Origin: Neoarius graeffei
Taxonomy: Eukaryota > Chordata > Actinopteri > Siluriformes > Ariidae
Direction of reading: 5' to 3'
DNA: 64,000 nucleotides
Assembly: GCF_027579695.1 (NCBI RefSeq)
Contig: NC_083578.1
Location: forward strand, 2,675,268-2,739,267
Part shown: in pieces, positions 1-11,390 of the stretch
How the letters are laid out: each line of letters starts with the position of its first letter
How positions within the stretch are numbered: position 1 is the first letter of the stretch
Translations under genes and position numbers: made by a program
The notes under the pieces: generated by a model
The model's database searches: none
Told to the model about the DNA's origin: nothing
The model's input: the letters and a program-made list of their open reading frames with translations, nothing else

Positions 1-320
1 CTCTCTCTCTCTGCCTCTCTCTCTGTCTCTGCCCCCCCCTCTCTCTCTCTCTCTCTCTCTGCCTCTCTCTCTGTCTCTGCCCTCTCTCTCTTTCTCTGCC
101 TCTCTCTCTGTCTCTGCCCTCTCTCTCTCTGCCTCTCTCTCTGTCTCTGCCCCCTCTCTCTCTCTGTCTCTGCCCTCTCTCTCTCTCTCTCTGCCTCTCT
201 CTCTGTCTCTGCCCCTCTCTCTCTCTCTCTCTGCCTCTCTCTCTGTCTCTGCCCTCTCTCTCTCTGCCTCTCTCTCTCTGTCTCTGCCCCCTCTCTCTCT
301 CCCTCTCTCTCTGTCTCTGC

Positions 321-361
<41 letters not shown>

Positions 362-581
362 CTTTCTCTGTCTCTGCCCTCTCTCTCTCTGCCTCTCTCT
401 CTGTCTCTGCCGTCTCTCTCTCTGCCTCTCTCTCTGTCTCTGCCCCCTCTCTCTCTCTGTCTCTGCTCTCTCTCTCTCTGCCTCTCTCTCTGCCTCTCTC
501 TCTCTGCCTCTCCTAGTCTCTCTCTCTGCCTCTCCTAGTCTCTCTCTCTGCCTCTCCTAGTCTCTCTCTCTCTGCCTCTCC

Positions 582-627
<46 letters not shown>

Positions 628-640
628 CTCTCTCTCTCTC
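1..640. repeat. (CT)n compound pyrimidine tract
   Basis: The + strand is almost pure pyrimidine for 640 bases, reaching the window edge. CT dinucleotide runs are punctuated by CTGCC and CTGTCTCTGCC, giving a loose higher-order repeat of about 30 bases. The tract stops abruptly at 641. The minus-strand open frame rich in Glu and Arg here is a by-product of GA repeats and is not a gene. Confidence 0.97.
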
Positions 641-742
641 GTTCATACTCAGGGATTTTGCTCTGTAATCCCTGGAACATTCACGCACCCTGAATTTCGT
701 CTCCCAGCTGCACAGATGCAGGAGACACAGCTGCAATTCGTA

Positions 743-1500
743 ATGTTCTGATTGGCTCATGGCGTACTCTATTCCGATTGGCTCATGGCGTACTCTGTTC
801 CGATTGGGTCATGGTGTACTCTGTTCTGATTGGCTCATGGCGTACTCCCTTCCGATTGGGTCATGGCATACTCCCTTCCGTTTGGCTCATGGTGTACTCT
901 GTTCCGATTGGGTCATGGTGTACTCTGTTCCGATTGGGTCATGGTGTAATCTGTTCCAATTGGGTCATGGCATACTCCGTTCTGATTGGCTCATGGCATA
1001 CTCTGTTCTGATTGGCTCATGGCATACTCTGTTCTGATTGGCTCATGGCATACTCTGTTCCGATTGGGTCATGGTGTACTCTGTTCTGATTGGCTCATGG
1101 CGTACTCCCTTCCGATTGGGTCATGGCATACTCCCGTCCGTTTGGCTCATGGTGTACTCTGTTCCGATTGGGTCATGGTGTAATCTGTTCCGACTGGGTC
1201 ATGGTGTACTCTGTTCCGATTGGGTCATGGTGTAATCTGTTCCGATTGGGTCATGGCGTACTCCGTTCTGATTGGCTCATGGCATACTCTGTTCTGATTG
1301 GCTCATGGCATACTCTGTTCCAATTGGGTCATGGGATACTCCCAACTGGGTCATGGCATATTCTGTTCTGATTGGCTCATGGCATACTCCATTCCAATTG
1401 GGTCATGGCGTAATCTGTTCTGATTGGGTCATGGCGTACTCCCTTCTGATTGGGTCATGGCGTACTCCCTTCCGATTGGGTCATGGTGTACTCTGTTCCT
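743..1500. repeat. 26-bp minisatellite, about 29 units
   Basis: A tandem array with a 26-bp period. Each unit carries GATTGG followed by a TCATGG core and a TACTC segment. Units differ by a few substitutions (GGCTCATGGC versus GGGTCATGGT), and one unit near 1340 is shortened. Because 26 is not a multiple of 3, overlapping open frames of 65-93 codons appear in all + frames; these are repeat artefacts. Every unit contains an inverted CCAAT pentamer. Confidence 0.96.
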
Positions 1501-1569
1501 GTGATTTAAGGGTCATTATATCTCCACTTGGCTGAGGAACAAAGGATGAATTTCCACGCCACATGTTGA

Positions 1570-2140
1570 ATAAAACACTGCATGTGGTGCTGTTTTAGGA
1601 AAATAATTAGTGTGATGAGGTGGTGTCACTGCTGTCACAATGAAGCTGATTATTTTCCTCTAACAGCTCATTACCGATAATGTTGTAGAACATCCTGTTA
1701 TTCCTCACCAGTGTCTCTGTTTTCCCTCCATATAAATTGAACTGAAAACAAAAACGCAGCTTGTTCCATCATGTTACTGAGAAATCGCAAAGAAGTGTAA
1801 ACTCTTCCATCCTGAAGACGTCAGAAAACTTAAAGTTCCAGCTTCACCCTGACACTGGAGACTCCTTCCAGAAATGTTTAAGAAAACAGAAAACTTCACC
1901 ACATCTAAGATTTATAAAATTGGTTTCTGTGGAGCGTCTGCTGTACAAGTCCCTGTTGCTATAGAAACAATAACATATTAGAATGTATGATAACTAACAC
2001 CTTCAGGAGAGAAAAACAGAGAGGCTGGTGATGATGATGTAACGCAAGTGAGAACAGGAATGAGCTTATTCCGTTAAATGTAACTGTAAACGGATAAAAA
2101 TGACAACATATTATAATTAACAATCAAGGACAATGGTTTC
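1570..2140 (+). repeat. Dispersed repeat family F1, copy 1
   Basis: This segment shares blocks with 38690-39115, and in reverse with 43290-43690, 53842-54160 and 56940-57260. The best-conserved block is around GACACTGGAGACTCCTTCCA near 1850. Other shared blocks are TATAGAAACAATAA, AGAGGCTGGTGA and the segment ATTATTTTCCTCTAACAGC. No coding potential is evident. It is probably a non-autonomous inverted-repeat DNA element, but its ends were not fixed. Confidence 0.6.
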
Positions 2141-2303
2141 AATCCACAACTTTCTTTAACAGAAGTGAAACTAAATGTGTGCGAGGATCACGTCACCATG
2201 CCAACATCACAGATGGCTGAGTTGTGCTGAAACCACGAGCAGATTCTCCTGTGTGGATCCTTGACAAGGTCACGTGAAGGAGCAAGTGCAGGCTGCTACA
2301 CCT

Positions 2304-2420
2304 GAGAGAGAGAGAGAGAGAGAGGTAGAGGATAGAAAGAAAGAGTCTAAGGAACAGAGAGAGAGAAAGGTAGAGGATAGAAAGAAAGAGTCTAAGGAAC
2401 AGAGAGAGAGAGGGGAACAG

Positions 2421-2515
<95 letters not shown>

Positions 2516-2547
2516 GTCTGAGAAACAGACAGACAGACAGACAGACA
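2304..2547. repeat. (GA)n, (GATA)n and (GACA)n compound microsatellite
   Basis: GA runs lead into roughly 22 GATA units (about 2424-2513), a short spacer GAGTCTGAGAAACA, then about 5 GACA units. The arrangement is repeated at 4009-4130 with the same spacer, but with GACA before GATA. Minus-strand open frames rich in Leu-Ser-Ile-Tyr here are repeat translations. Confidence 0.97.
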
Positions 2548-2837
2548 GATAGATATTCTGAGGGAGGGAGAGAGAGATTTATCTCCATATAAATTTGTGT
2601 TTCGATGCTGCACATTTCCTCATTTTATATTTAATTCATTTCATCATTTGAAACTCACTCTGAAAGGAAACCTGTGTCCACACCAGCAGGTAAGACATGG
2701 CGTGTAAAAAAAAAAGGGTCAAAAAACCTGAAGCCAAAAAAAGAAAAACAGATTGTGATAGGTTTAGATTTGTCTGTCACAAAGAAAGTACAATTGATGA
2801 AATACGAGTGATCTAGAAATACAAGTCCTCTGCTGCC

Positions 2838-3310
2838 CAGGAGATTCTGCCTCACGGATCTGATCAGTCTCAGACTCACTGACTCAGACTCACTGACTCG
2901 GACTTGCTGACTTGGACTCGCTGACTCAGATGCACTGACTCTGATTCACTGACTCAGACACATTGACTTGGACATGCTGACTCACTGACTCAGACACATT
3001 GACTTGGGCGCACTGACTCAGACGTGCTAACTTAGACGCACTGACTCGGATGCATTGACCCAGACGCACTGACTTGGACTCGCTGACTCAGATGCACTGA
3101 CTTGGACTCACTGACTCAGACTCACTGACTCAGACCTGCTGACTCGGACTCACTGACTCAGACACATTGACTCGGACTCGCTGACTCGGACACACTGACT
3201 CAGACGCACTGACTCGGACTCAGATGTTCAGACTCAGATGTTTCTCTGTTTACTGAAACACAAACCTGAGGCCTGTATAACTCCGCGTTCAGGAGCGTGG
3301 TGTAGGGATG
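2838..3310. repeat. Repeat copy containing a 15-bp GACTC minisatellite
   Basis: From 2868 to 3236 lie about 24 imperfect 15-bp units built on GACTCACTGACTCAG. The flanks (GGAGATTCTGCCTCACGGATC before; AGATGTTTCTCTGTTTA and GTGGTGTAGGGATGTG after) are also found at 21757-21890, where only a fragment of the array is present. The minisatellite is therefore an expansion inside one member of a dispersed repeat. Confidence 0.85.
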
Positions 3311-3829
3311 TGCCTGGAGGGTGTGAGTTCCGGAAGTTGAGCAGTCTGACTGCGATAGGGCGGGATCAACAGGTGATGAAAATCACTGATCAGGACAGAT
3401 TTATGGAAAACAGAGCACATGTACAGTGTGATAAGTTTCGAGGATTTAACTGAAACTAACCAAAACAAGTCTGAAGCAGGGCGGATAAATATCTCCATCA
3501 GACTGGAACGACTGCAGGAGTTTTGATGTCAGTGTGGAACCTGCAGAGCTTTCAAGACCAAGTGAGTGTCTGATCAAAGAGTCGAGGATTTGTGTGATTT
3601 ACTTTCATTTCCAGTGAAGCCGAGTGAGATCAGCAACCGGGCTCACAGGGAAATGAATAATAAACGACAGGATGAGGGGAAAGAGTCCATCAGAAGGACG
3701 ATACCGATCCTCACTGTCACCGAGACACGACACACACTTTACACACACATTACTGTAAGAGCTGAAACTGACGATGTGAAATAATCCAATTTAATCAAAG
3801 GATCTGAGTTTATTACAGGAGAGTTAGAG

Positions 3830-3833
3830 AGAG

Positions 3834-3907
<74 letters not shown>

Positions 3908-3912
3908 CGAGA
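3830..3912. repeat. (GT)n microsatellite with GA flanks
   Basis: A GT dinucleotide run of about 60 bases sits between GA runs. It is a simple sequence repeat with no coding content. Confidence 0.97.
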
Positions 3913-4008
3913 GAGAATGAGGAAAATAAAGGAGGAGAAAGTGAACAGAAATAGACAGTATATATTCAAGATTTATTGGCTTTTATAAGTACACAAGAAG
4001 GACAGAGA

Positions 4009-4043
4009 GAGAGTCTGAGGAACAGACAGACAGACAGACAGAC

Positions 4044-4129
<86 letters not shown>

Positions 4130-4130
4130 C
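4009..4130. repeat. (GACA)n-(GATA)n compound microsatellite
   Basis: About five GACA units are followed by about 20 GATA units, preceded by the same GAGTCTGAGGAACA spacer as the block at 2304-2547. GATA/GACA satellites of this kind are the Bkm class known from vertebrates. Confidence 0.97.
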
Positions 4131-4865
4131 AGTATTGCAGCAGGCTTTGTTTCTCCACACAAGGTCATTTTTCAGCGTAGGATTCTTCCATTCTTCCAGC
4201 TGTTCATTATCCGGATGACAGGAAAACAGAACACGGAGGAAAGAGAAGACAGGAAACGCTGAGGAGAAACACGAGGAGGTCAAAGCATCTGAGATCAGTT
4301 TATATTTCACCACTTATCAATTGTCAAAGAGTCGAAAGAGGATTTACTGGAATGTTAGCTAGCTGGCTGACGTTAGCAGTGAAGACCATGACTTAATTCT
4401 TCTGTCAGGAAACTTACCCAGTTAGCGCATGCGAGCTAGCTGGCTAACAAAATCTGTGGAAATACACAAGCATATGAATTCTCATGTATATCTTTCTTAT
4501 TTACATATAATATGCTTTAAAATGTAACTCATACCCTACAATTCATATGTAAAGTCATTAAAAAATCTCTTGCTTGGCGACTGAGCAACATAGCATAGGA
4601 CCGACTAGCATAAGATAGCTAATCACTGAAGCTAAACATATGGAAAGAATAAATGATAGCATCATGCATTTAAAATATCAACATTTCTCTCAGTGTTAGT
4701 AATAGTTTAAAAAAAAAGCTTAAAATTATATTGTAATTACACTTAGCATCACCGCTAGCATAACAAACCACTCAAGAACACCAATATTTACCTCAGATAT
4801 GTTGGTAAATTACTTAAAAAATCTTCATATGACTAAAACCATACTGTAAATAGAGGCTATTGAAT
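4131..4865. other. AT-rich sequence without recognised features
   Basis: No gene, RNA or mobile element was recognised. Several GCTAGC/GTTAGC words recur, and there are no long open frames on either strand. Confidence 0.5.
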
Positions 4866-5317
4866 GGTGACATGAAGATGTGAAGTTTATCTTCGAGTGG
4901 TGACTGTAGTGAATGAGTGAAAATATTTTCAACATGAGAAGATAAACTTCATATCTTCGCACCACCATGTAATGTTCTTTATATTATACGGACACATCCA
5001 CACATACAAAAAACCCTGCAAGTTAATAAAAAGAATTTTAATTTTGAACCGGTTTGCCATTTTAACAACGCATGTCTAGTCAGCGGGAAAACACTGGGAG
5101 TGACGTCATCGGAGTGAAATATCAGGAAATATGTCACTCAGATCCGTGATTCATTTCATCTGAAAAATGTAAGTTTTTCAACATGAGAAGATAAACTTCA
5201 TCTCTTCAAGCCAACATGTGATTTTCTTTTTATTATATCGACACATTCACAAACAAAAAGTCCCCAAATTTATCAAAACAAATTCATCAATTTCCTCACG
5301 AGTGACAGATATATATG

Positions 5318-6042
5318 TTATTTACCAGCTTAAGGTTGGTCTGTATCGTGAAATACCGTGACCGAGGTCTTGAAAGTACTGAGTGAGGCCCTCTGGGCCG
5401 AGGTCAGTATTCAAGGCTGAGGTCACAGTATACGGACCGACCTTAAGCTGGTAAATAATAAATTATTTTTTTTCTTTACCAAATTCTAACAGAAAATGAG
5501 AGCGCCCGAAAGGGGAAACCATTTTGAATCCTCATTCACGGCTGTAATGCAAACAGCTTCCTCCTTGGTATACAAGTGCACTTCCATGGCAAGAAAAAAA
5601 CTACATTTTGCCACATAGTCCCCTATTTATACAAATAGGAGTCATTCAGGATTCAGCCATGTTTTTGCTCGGCGTTAGCAACAGTTACAGTTTTTAGCTT
5701 TCTCCTGAAATATTTTATTTTATTTCTTCTTCCTCAGGGCAGTAAAACTCGCTTTGGCTGTGAACACTGTCGTTATCGCTATCCATGCTGTAAAATTAAT
5801 GCTATACTCCTGAGAAATGCTGGCAAAAATGTATAAGATTTTTGATAATCTTATAAATAAATCTTATTAAAAAAATTTTGACAAAAAATGCTACTATGTT
5901 TGCTGTTGTTATGAACGAGCGAGTCGCCAGAAGTCCATAACCGGGGTCCGTAACTAGGGTCCGTACCATAGGATACGGACCCGCTCGCCAGCCAATCAGA
6001 GTGCAGGATTTGATGGAAACCGCACCATGAAAAAAATAAATA
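5318..6042 (+). repeat. Hairpin-headed module, copy A
   Basis: The module opens with a near-perfect palindrome (5318-5459) with arms TTTACCAGCTTAAGG and CCTTAAGCTGGTAAA and a tip around GGCCCTCTGGGCC. A shared body of about 580 bases follows and ends with a second smaller inverted pair around GGGTCCGT and ACGGACCC. Copy B starts immediately afterwards, so A and B are a direct tandem duplication. Confidence 0.85.
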
Positions 6043-6790
6043 TATGTTATTTACCAGCTGGGAGGTCCATATCGTGAAATACCGTGACCGAAGTCTTGAT
6101 AGTACTGAGCGAGGCCCTCTGGGCCGAGGTCAGTATTCAAGGCCGAGGTCACGGTATTTCACCATACGGACCGACCTTAAGCTGGTAAATAATATTTTTT
6201 TTCTTTACCAAATTCTAACAGAAAACGAGAGCGCCCAAAAGGGAAAACCGAACCGAGGCAAGCCACCATTTTGAATCCTCATTCACGGCTGTAATGCAAA
6301 CAGCTTCCTCCTCGGTATACAAGTGCACTTCCATGGCAGGAAAAAAACTACATTTTGCCACATAGTCCCCTGTTTATACAAATAGGAGTCATTCAGGATT
6401 CAGCCATGTTTTTGCTCGGCGTTAGCAACAGTTACAGTTTTTAGCTTTCTCCTGAAATATTTTATTTTATTTCTTCTTCCTCAGGGCAGTAAAACTCGCT
6501 TTGGCTGTGAACACTGTCGTTATCGCTATCCATGCTGTAAAATTAATGCTATTCTCCTGAGAAATGCTGGCAAAAATTTATAAGATTTTTGATAATCTTA
6601 TAAATAAATCTTATTAAAAAAGATAAATGTTGACAAAAAAGGCTACTGTGGTTGTTGTTGTTGTGAACAAGCGAGTCGCCAGAGGTCCATAACCGGGGTC
6701 CGTAACTGGGGTCGGTATTGTAGGTTACGGACCTGCTTGCCAGCCAATCAGAGCACAGGATTTGATGGAAACTGGACCATGAAAAAAAAT
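6043..6790 (+). repeat. Hairpin-headed module, copy B
   Basis: This is the same module as copy A with scattered substitutions. Its hairpin (6046-6192) has a right arm that keeps the TTTCACCATACGG segment missing from copies A and C, so it is the most symmetric of the three. The body matches copy A closely through the final GATTTGATGGAAAC. Confidence 0.85.
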
Positions 6791-6794
6791 AAAG

Positions 6795-7334
6795 AGATTT
6801 ATGTCCTGGTTTTGGTTCTCCATGTCCCGGATGGAGCTTGGATGAAAAATACGAGTGGCGAATTTCCCACTAAAACACTGTAATATATGCTTCACCTTTA
6901 TCTGTAGGCGCTGTATCAAAGAGAGTGAGATATTTGCTTGTTTAAATATGTTAAGAAAGTCTACAATTTCAATGGGATGTACTTGTTTTTTCACACAACT
7001 GTATATCTAAATTTATGTGATCCGTTATGACTGGCCTCCACTCAGAAGGCTCCAGCATGGGCTGTAATTATTTCATTTGTATCGCACCGCAAGAGTGCAC
7101 AGATATACAGCCTAATGAGGTGTAATGAGAAACAGGTGAGAGCAATTAACAACCATGAAACAGAGAAGAAAACAAAGCCCATGTAGGGTAAGGTTCTGTA
7201 AGGTCGGGACAAATCGAGGCAGATGGCACTGAAAATATGCTGTGTGGACCGGGACCGAATCAGAACCAGCGTAGAATTATTTAACCAAACAAAGATCTGT
7301 GCCACTGAGACACTCCTTATACTGTACAACAACA
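6795..7334. other. Spacer inside the composite element
   Basis: No gene was recognised. The segment GTCCTGGTTTTGGTTCTC near 6805 recurs in reverse near 7515-7545, a further inverted pair within the composite. Confidence 0.4.
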
Positions 7335-7460
7335 CTGCGGAGTTCTGGACTCTGATTGGTCAGAAGGTGTTGATTCATTCTCTATAACAGCAGCTCTGAC
7401 AGTAGTGCAGGTTTATATTAAAGCACTCAATCTAATATGTTCTAGTTTTCTATAATATTA
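7335..7460 (+). repeat. Fragment of dispersed repeat F1 (outer end)
   Basis: TTCTGGACTCTGATTGGTC, ACAGCAGCTCTGACAGTA and GTTTATATTAA appear in the same order and spacing at 53065-53150, where they begin a longer F1 copy. Confidence 0.6.
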
Positions 7461-7739
7461 CACAGACGCGAGTGTTTTAGTGTGAAATACGCCACTCATA
7501 TTTTTCATCCGAGCTCCATCTGGGATATAGAGAACCGAAACTGGGACATAAATCTCTATCTGTCACTTGTGAGGAAATCAATGAATTGTTTTGATAAATT
7601 TGGGGACTTTTTGTTTGTGAATGTGTCGATATCATAAAAAGAAAATCACACGTTGGCTTGAAGATATGAAGTTTATCTTCTTGTGTTGAAAAACTCGCAT
7701 TTTTCAGACGAAATACATCACAGATCTGAGGGACAGATT

Positions 7740-7865
7740 TAAATAATATTGGCTGTTTTCTTTCGTGGTATATCAGATATATTCCAATCAGCGAGCATGA
7801 TACTGAACGAGTCGAAGACGAGTAGCTGAATGGAATATATCTGATAGACCATGAAAAAAAACAGC

Positions 7866-7904
<39 letters not shown>

Positions 7905-7910
7905 CCATAC
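7740..7910. repeat. Hairpin with (TTA)n tail
   Basis: The arms TATCAGATATATTCCA and TGGAATATATCTGATA (about 7771 and 7828) enclose about 40 bases, forming a strong stem-loop. It is followed by a TTA trinucleotide run of about 40 bases at 7866-7905. The Asn-rich minus-strand frame is the repeat translated. Confidence 0.85.
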
Positions 7911-8276
7911 ATATTCCTTTCAGGTGTTCAACACGTCTTTCTCTTTTAAAATTCTCTCAAAATCTCCCGTATTTTGTAACGAAGCAAACCTGGCAGCCAT
8001 GTTTGTTTACAAATTGTCACAGTCACTCACACGCTAGCGTGGAAGTTTTTCATCTCCGACGTGTGATGTCATGTTGTCTTGACAACCATACAATATCGTA
8101 AACCATATTCAAAGTTCATCCTCCATTGGGTAGAGTGGCGTAATACACGTAGGATAAGCGATATGCTAACAATATTGCATGCTATCAAACCAAATGAATG
8201 AAACCCACTAGAAGGGAATAGAACACGTTTTTATTCCATGCAAAAAGTGTCCTGTTTGGATAATATATATATATAT

Positions 8277-9025
8277 GTTATTTACCAGCTTAAGGTCAGT
8301 CTGTATCATGAAATATCGTGACCGAGGTCTTGAAAGTACTGACCAAGGCCCTCTAGGCGGAGGTCAGTATTCAAGGCCAAGGTCACGGTATACGGACCGA
8401 CCTTAAGCTGGTAAATAATATATTTATTTTTTCTTGACCAAATTCTAACAGAAAACGAGAGCGCCCGAAAGGGAAAACCGAGCCGAGGCGAGACGCCATT
8501 TTGAATCCTCATTCACGGCTGTAATGCATATTGCTTCCTCCTCGGTATACAAGTGCACTTCCATGGCAGGAAAAAACTACATTTTGCCGCCTATGTAGTT
8601 CCCTATTTATACAAATAGGAGTCATTCAGGATTCAGCCATGTTTTTGCTCGGCGTTGGCAGCAGTTAGAGGTTTTTAGCTTTCTCCTGAAATGTTTTCTT
8701 TTATTTCTTCTTCCTCAGGGCAGTAAAACTCGCTTTCGCTGTGAACACTGTCGTTATCGCTATCCATGCTGTAAAATTAATACTATTCTCCTGAGAAATG
8801 CTGGCAAAAATTTATAAGATTTTTGATAATCTTATAAATAAATCTAATAAAAAAAGATAAATGTTGACAAAAAATTCTACTATGTTTGTTGTTGTGAACG
8901 AGCGAGTCGCCAGAGGTCCATAACCGGGGTCTGAAACTGGGGTCCGTATCATAGGATACGGACCCGCTCGCCAGCCAATCAGAGTGCAGGATTTGATGGA
9001 AACCAGACCGTGAAAAAAATAATTC
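8277..9025 (+). repeat. Hairpin-headed module, copy C
   Basis: This is the third copy of the module, with its hairpin at 8277-8418. As in copy A, a few bases of the right arm are deleted. It is separated from copy B by about 1.5 kb and lies directly against the right inverted arm of the composite. Confidence 0.85.
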
Positions 9026-9144
9026 CCGATATTTCACTCCAATGACGTCACTCCCAGTGTTTTCCCGCTGACTAGACATGCGTTGTCAAAATGGCAAACC
9101 GGTTCAAAATTAAAATTATTTTGATTAACTTGCATATTTTTTTT

Positions 9145-9149
<5 letters not shown>

Positions 9150-9198
<49 letters not shown>

Positions 9199-9200
9199 TG
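9150..9200. repeat. (GT)n microsatellite
   Basis: A T run passes into about 22 GT units, inside the right arm of the fold-back element and absent from the left arm. Confidence 0.97.
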
Positions 9201-9439
9201 TAGATGTGTCCATATAAAGAACATTACACAGTGGTGTGAAGATATGAAGTTTATCTTCTTGTGTTGAAAATATTCTCACTTGTTTGCTTCACTCACTGGT
9301 GATATATACATTCACCACTGGAAGATAAACTTCATATCTTCACACCACCGTGTAACATCCTCTATATACAGGTATAGTTCACAGGGATTCATATAGCGTA
9401 TGGTCCATACAAATCTTCTCGATCATCATATGTGTCTTA

Positions 9440-9760
9440 TTAACTTAAAAAAGAGAAAAAGAAAGGCTGGTGAGGGAATGAGCCTTTATAGCTGCTATAA
9501 TGGAAGTGACAACAGGAACTAACTTGTTCCACAGACGCTCTACAACACGAAATATAACTATAAACATATGAAAATACATTTTGGTCAGTCTTTAATTCCT
9601 AACATTGCAATAGTTGGTAAATTATTGTGGTGGAAGAGGGATAAAACACTTTGGGACACAATAACAATAACTCCGCTTCATCACACCACCCTAACGCTGA
9701 TTATTATACTATAATCACAAAACATGCAGTGGTTTATTATGTTAAATTCTCCACGAAGCA
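9440..9760 (+). repeat. Fragment of dispersed repeat F1
   Basis: AGGCTGGTGAGGGAATGA, AGCTGCTATAA and the TAAAACACTTTGGGA segment match the F1 copies at 2010-2100, 43490-43560 and 54080-54100. No coding potential. Confidence 0.5.
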
Positions 9761-10422
9761 GAGCATCGAATACTTTTTACCTGGATGATTGAAATCCTTT
9801 ACGGAAATGTTGTGATTGGTTGAGCTGCTGCACGTCCCATCATGCTAACATCACGCTTCTAACACTGAGACAGAGATGTCTTAATTGATTAAATCCCAAT
9901 CCTGAGCATTTTTGTTCGTACATCAGTGATTACTTCACCTAAATACTATTTCAATAAATAAATGTGTAGCGTAGTAATGATAGTCAGTGATAAGCTATTC
10001 ATGGCCATGTTGGACTGGTGGAACTTCATCCTCACTCGTGAAGCTGTACTATGTTAAGAGCGCTTCTCCAACAGGGATCACACACTTGGGCTTTTAACGT
10101 CTCCATTCATCAGCTCTCAGCCTTGCTTTGTCCTCGTGTATAACACTTACAACCCAGGGTTGACCTTACAGAGTGATATTAAAAGCCCATTAAGCTGTGT
10201 TTAGTGATATTAAAAGCCCATCAGCCGTGCTGGATCGCTTCCTTTGGGGTTGTAATGACACTTACCTTGTAAGGGTACTTTCACACGTGCAGTAGTAAGA
10301 GCTCTTGAATCGAACTCTGGTGTGAATATGGAGACGGTGAGTCAGACTTGATATCAAGGCAAGAAATTTTGTACCTCTTGACAAAAAAAGTCCACACTTG
10401 ACCCGGTACCAAAACACTAATA
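9761..10422. other. No recognised features
   Basis: This is moderately AT-rich sequence. AGTGATATTAAAAGCCCAT occurs twice near 10170-10220. No gene was found. Confidence 0.4.
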
Positions 10423-10664
10423 CCCCTTTTCCACCAAATCAGTTCCAGGGCTGGTTCGGAGCCAGTGCTGGTGCTGGTTCACAACTCGTTCAACTTGCAA
10501 GCCAGCTGAGAACCAGTTTGCTTTTCCATAGCTCGCGGTGCTAAGCGGAGCCACGTCATTACGTCGCTGTATACGTCAGTTATGACGCTACGTTTACATA
10601 AACCTTGGCGCGAATATCGAAGCAAAAACAACACGGAAGAAGCAGCAGCGGCAACAACAAGGTG
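10423..10664 (+). mobile_element. Half of a palindromic MITE (CCCCTTTTCCACC family)
   Basis: The sequence begins CCCCTTTTCCACCAAATCAG and matches in reverse the right half of the complete element at 15469-16022, down to the AAGCAAAAACAACAC and AGAAGCAGCAG segments. Only one arm is present, so the copy is truncated. Confidence 0.8.
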
Positions 10665-11212
10665 CAGGTTTTCGTTTTAACAAAGCAGAAGCCACACCTG
10701 ATAGTGTATTAAAAGCCAAGATCAGCTAATTAAACATGTGAACTCAGGCGTAGCTCCAGCTTGATTGTAATGAAAACCTGCACTTACACGGATAAGTTTG
10801 ACACCCCTGGCATAGCTGCAACACTTGTGTAAATAAAATGAGGATGGAGGACGGTGAATTCATAAGAAAACTCAAAATAAAGTTAACAGTGATGACAAAC
10901 ATGCTAATGGACAGGAAAATATCCTTATTACCTCAAGCTCACTTTCAAAATTGTGTTTATGTGACCCTGTTTCTGTACGAGCCGAGATCGCGCTGATTGA
11001 TAACATTAGCAGCTTTTCTTTAATCACAGGTCTATCTTTAGATAGACCTTCATTGTATGAGCCGACACGGAGAACTCGTGCTCATCTGTGATAGAATTTA
11101 TGAACATATTGACAAGTAATAATCTTTTAAAAATTGCTTACTGCACCTTTAACAGAATACGCTGACTGCACCTTTAATATACTCAAATGTTATCTGCAGT
11201 ACATCTTTTACC
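10665..11212. other. No recognised features
   Basis: No gene or named repeat was found. A short inverted pair around CTATCTTTAGATAG lies near 11032, and CTGCACCTTTAA occurs twice (11140-11180). Confidence 0.4.
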
Positions 11213-11390
11213 CCTTAAAGCAGGGGTCACCAAACTTTTTTCTCTGGGGGCCACATTGTCGTTCCTGACTGTGATGGGGGGCCGGGGTCGGGTCAGCTAT
11301 ATAACATAGAATTGTATGACCCAGACAAATATGACCACCAGCAGGCCTCATTGTGTAGTAGAGATTACTAGCCTGGCACAGCCATCCACA

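Larger units (their letters stand above)
4866..9353. mobile_element. Large fold-back (inverted-repeat) composite element
   Basis: The left end (4866-5130) recurs in reverse at the right end (9028-9353). Both carry AGATAAACTTCATATCTTC, a segment on CACTGGGAGTGACGTCA and a segment on AACCGGTTTGCCATTTT. A second inverted pair lies inside: 5150-5310 against 7555-7720. The interior also holds three direct copies of a 730-750 bp module (5318, 6046, 8277). The right arm contains a GT microsatellite that the left arm lacks. No transposase was found. The structure resembles fold-back or nested MITE elements; no superfamily could be assigned. Confidence 0.7.

Noticed and set aside
759..1535. Overlapping + strand open frames with repeated Trp-Gly-His segments
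   Set aside because: They are translations of the 26-bp minisatellite in different frames.
2193..2615. Minus-strand Leu/Ser/Tyr-rich frames, also at 3966-4313
   Set aside because: Translations of GATA/GACA and GA microsatellites.
2868..3236. CRISPR-like regularly spaced repeats
   Set aside because: Units are contiguous 15-bp tandem repeats with no unique spacers; the host is a vertebrate.
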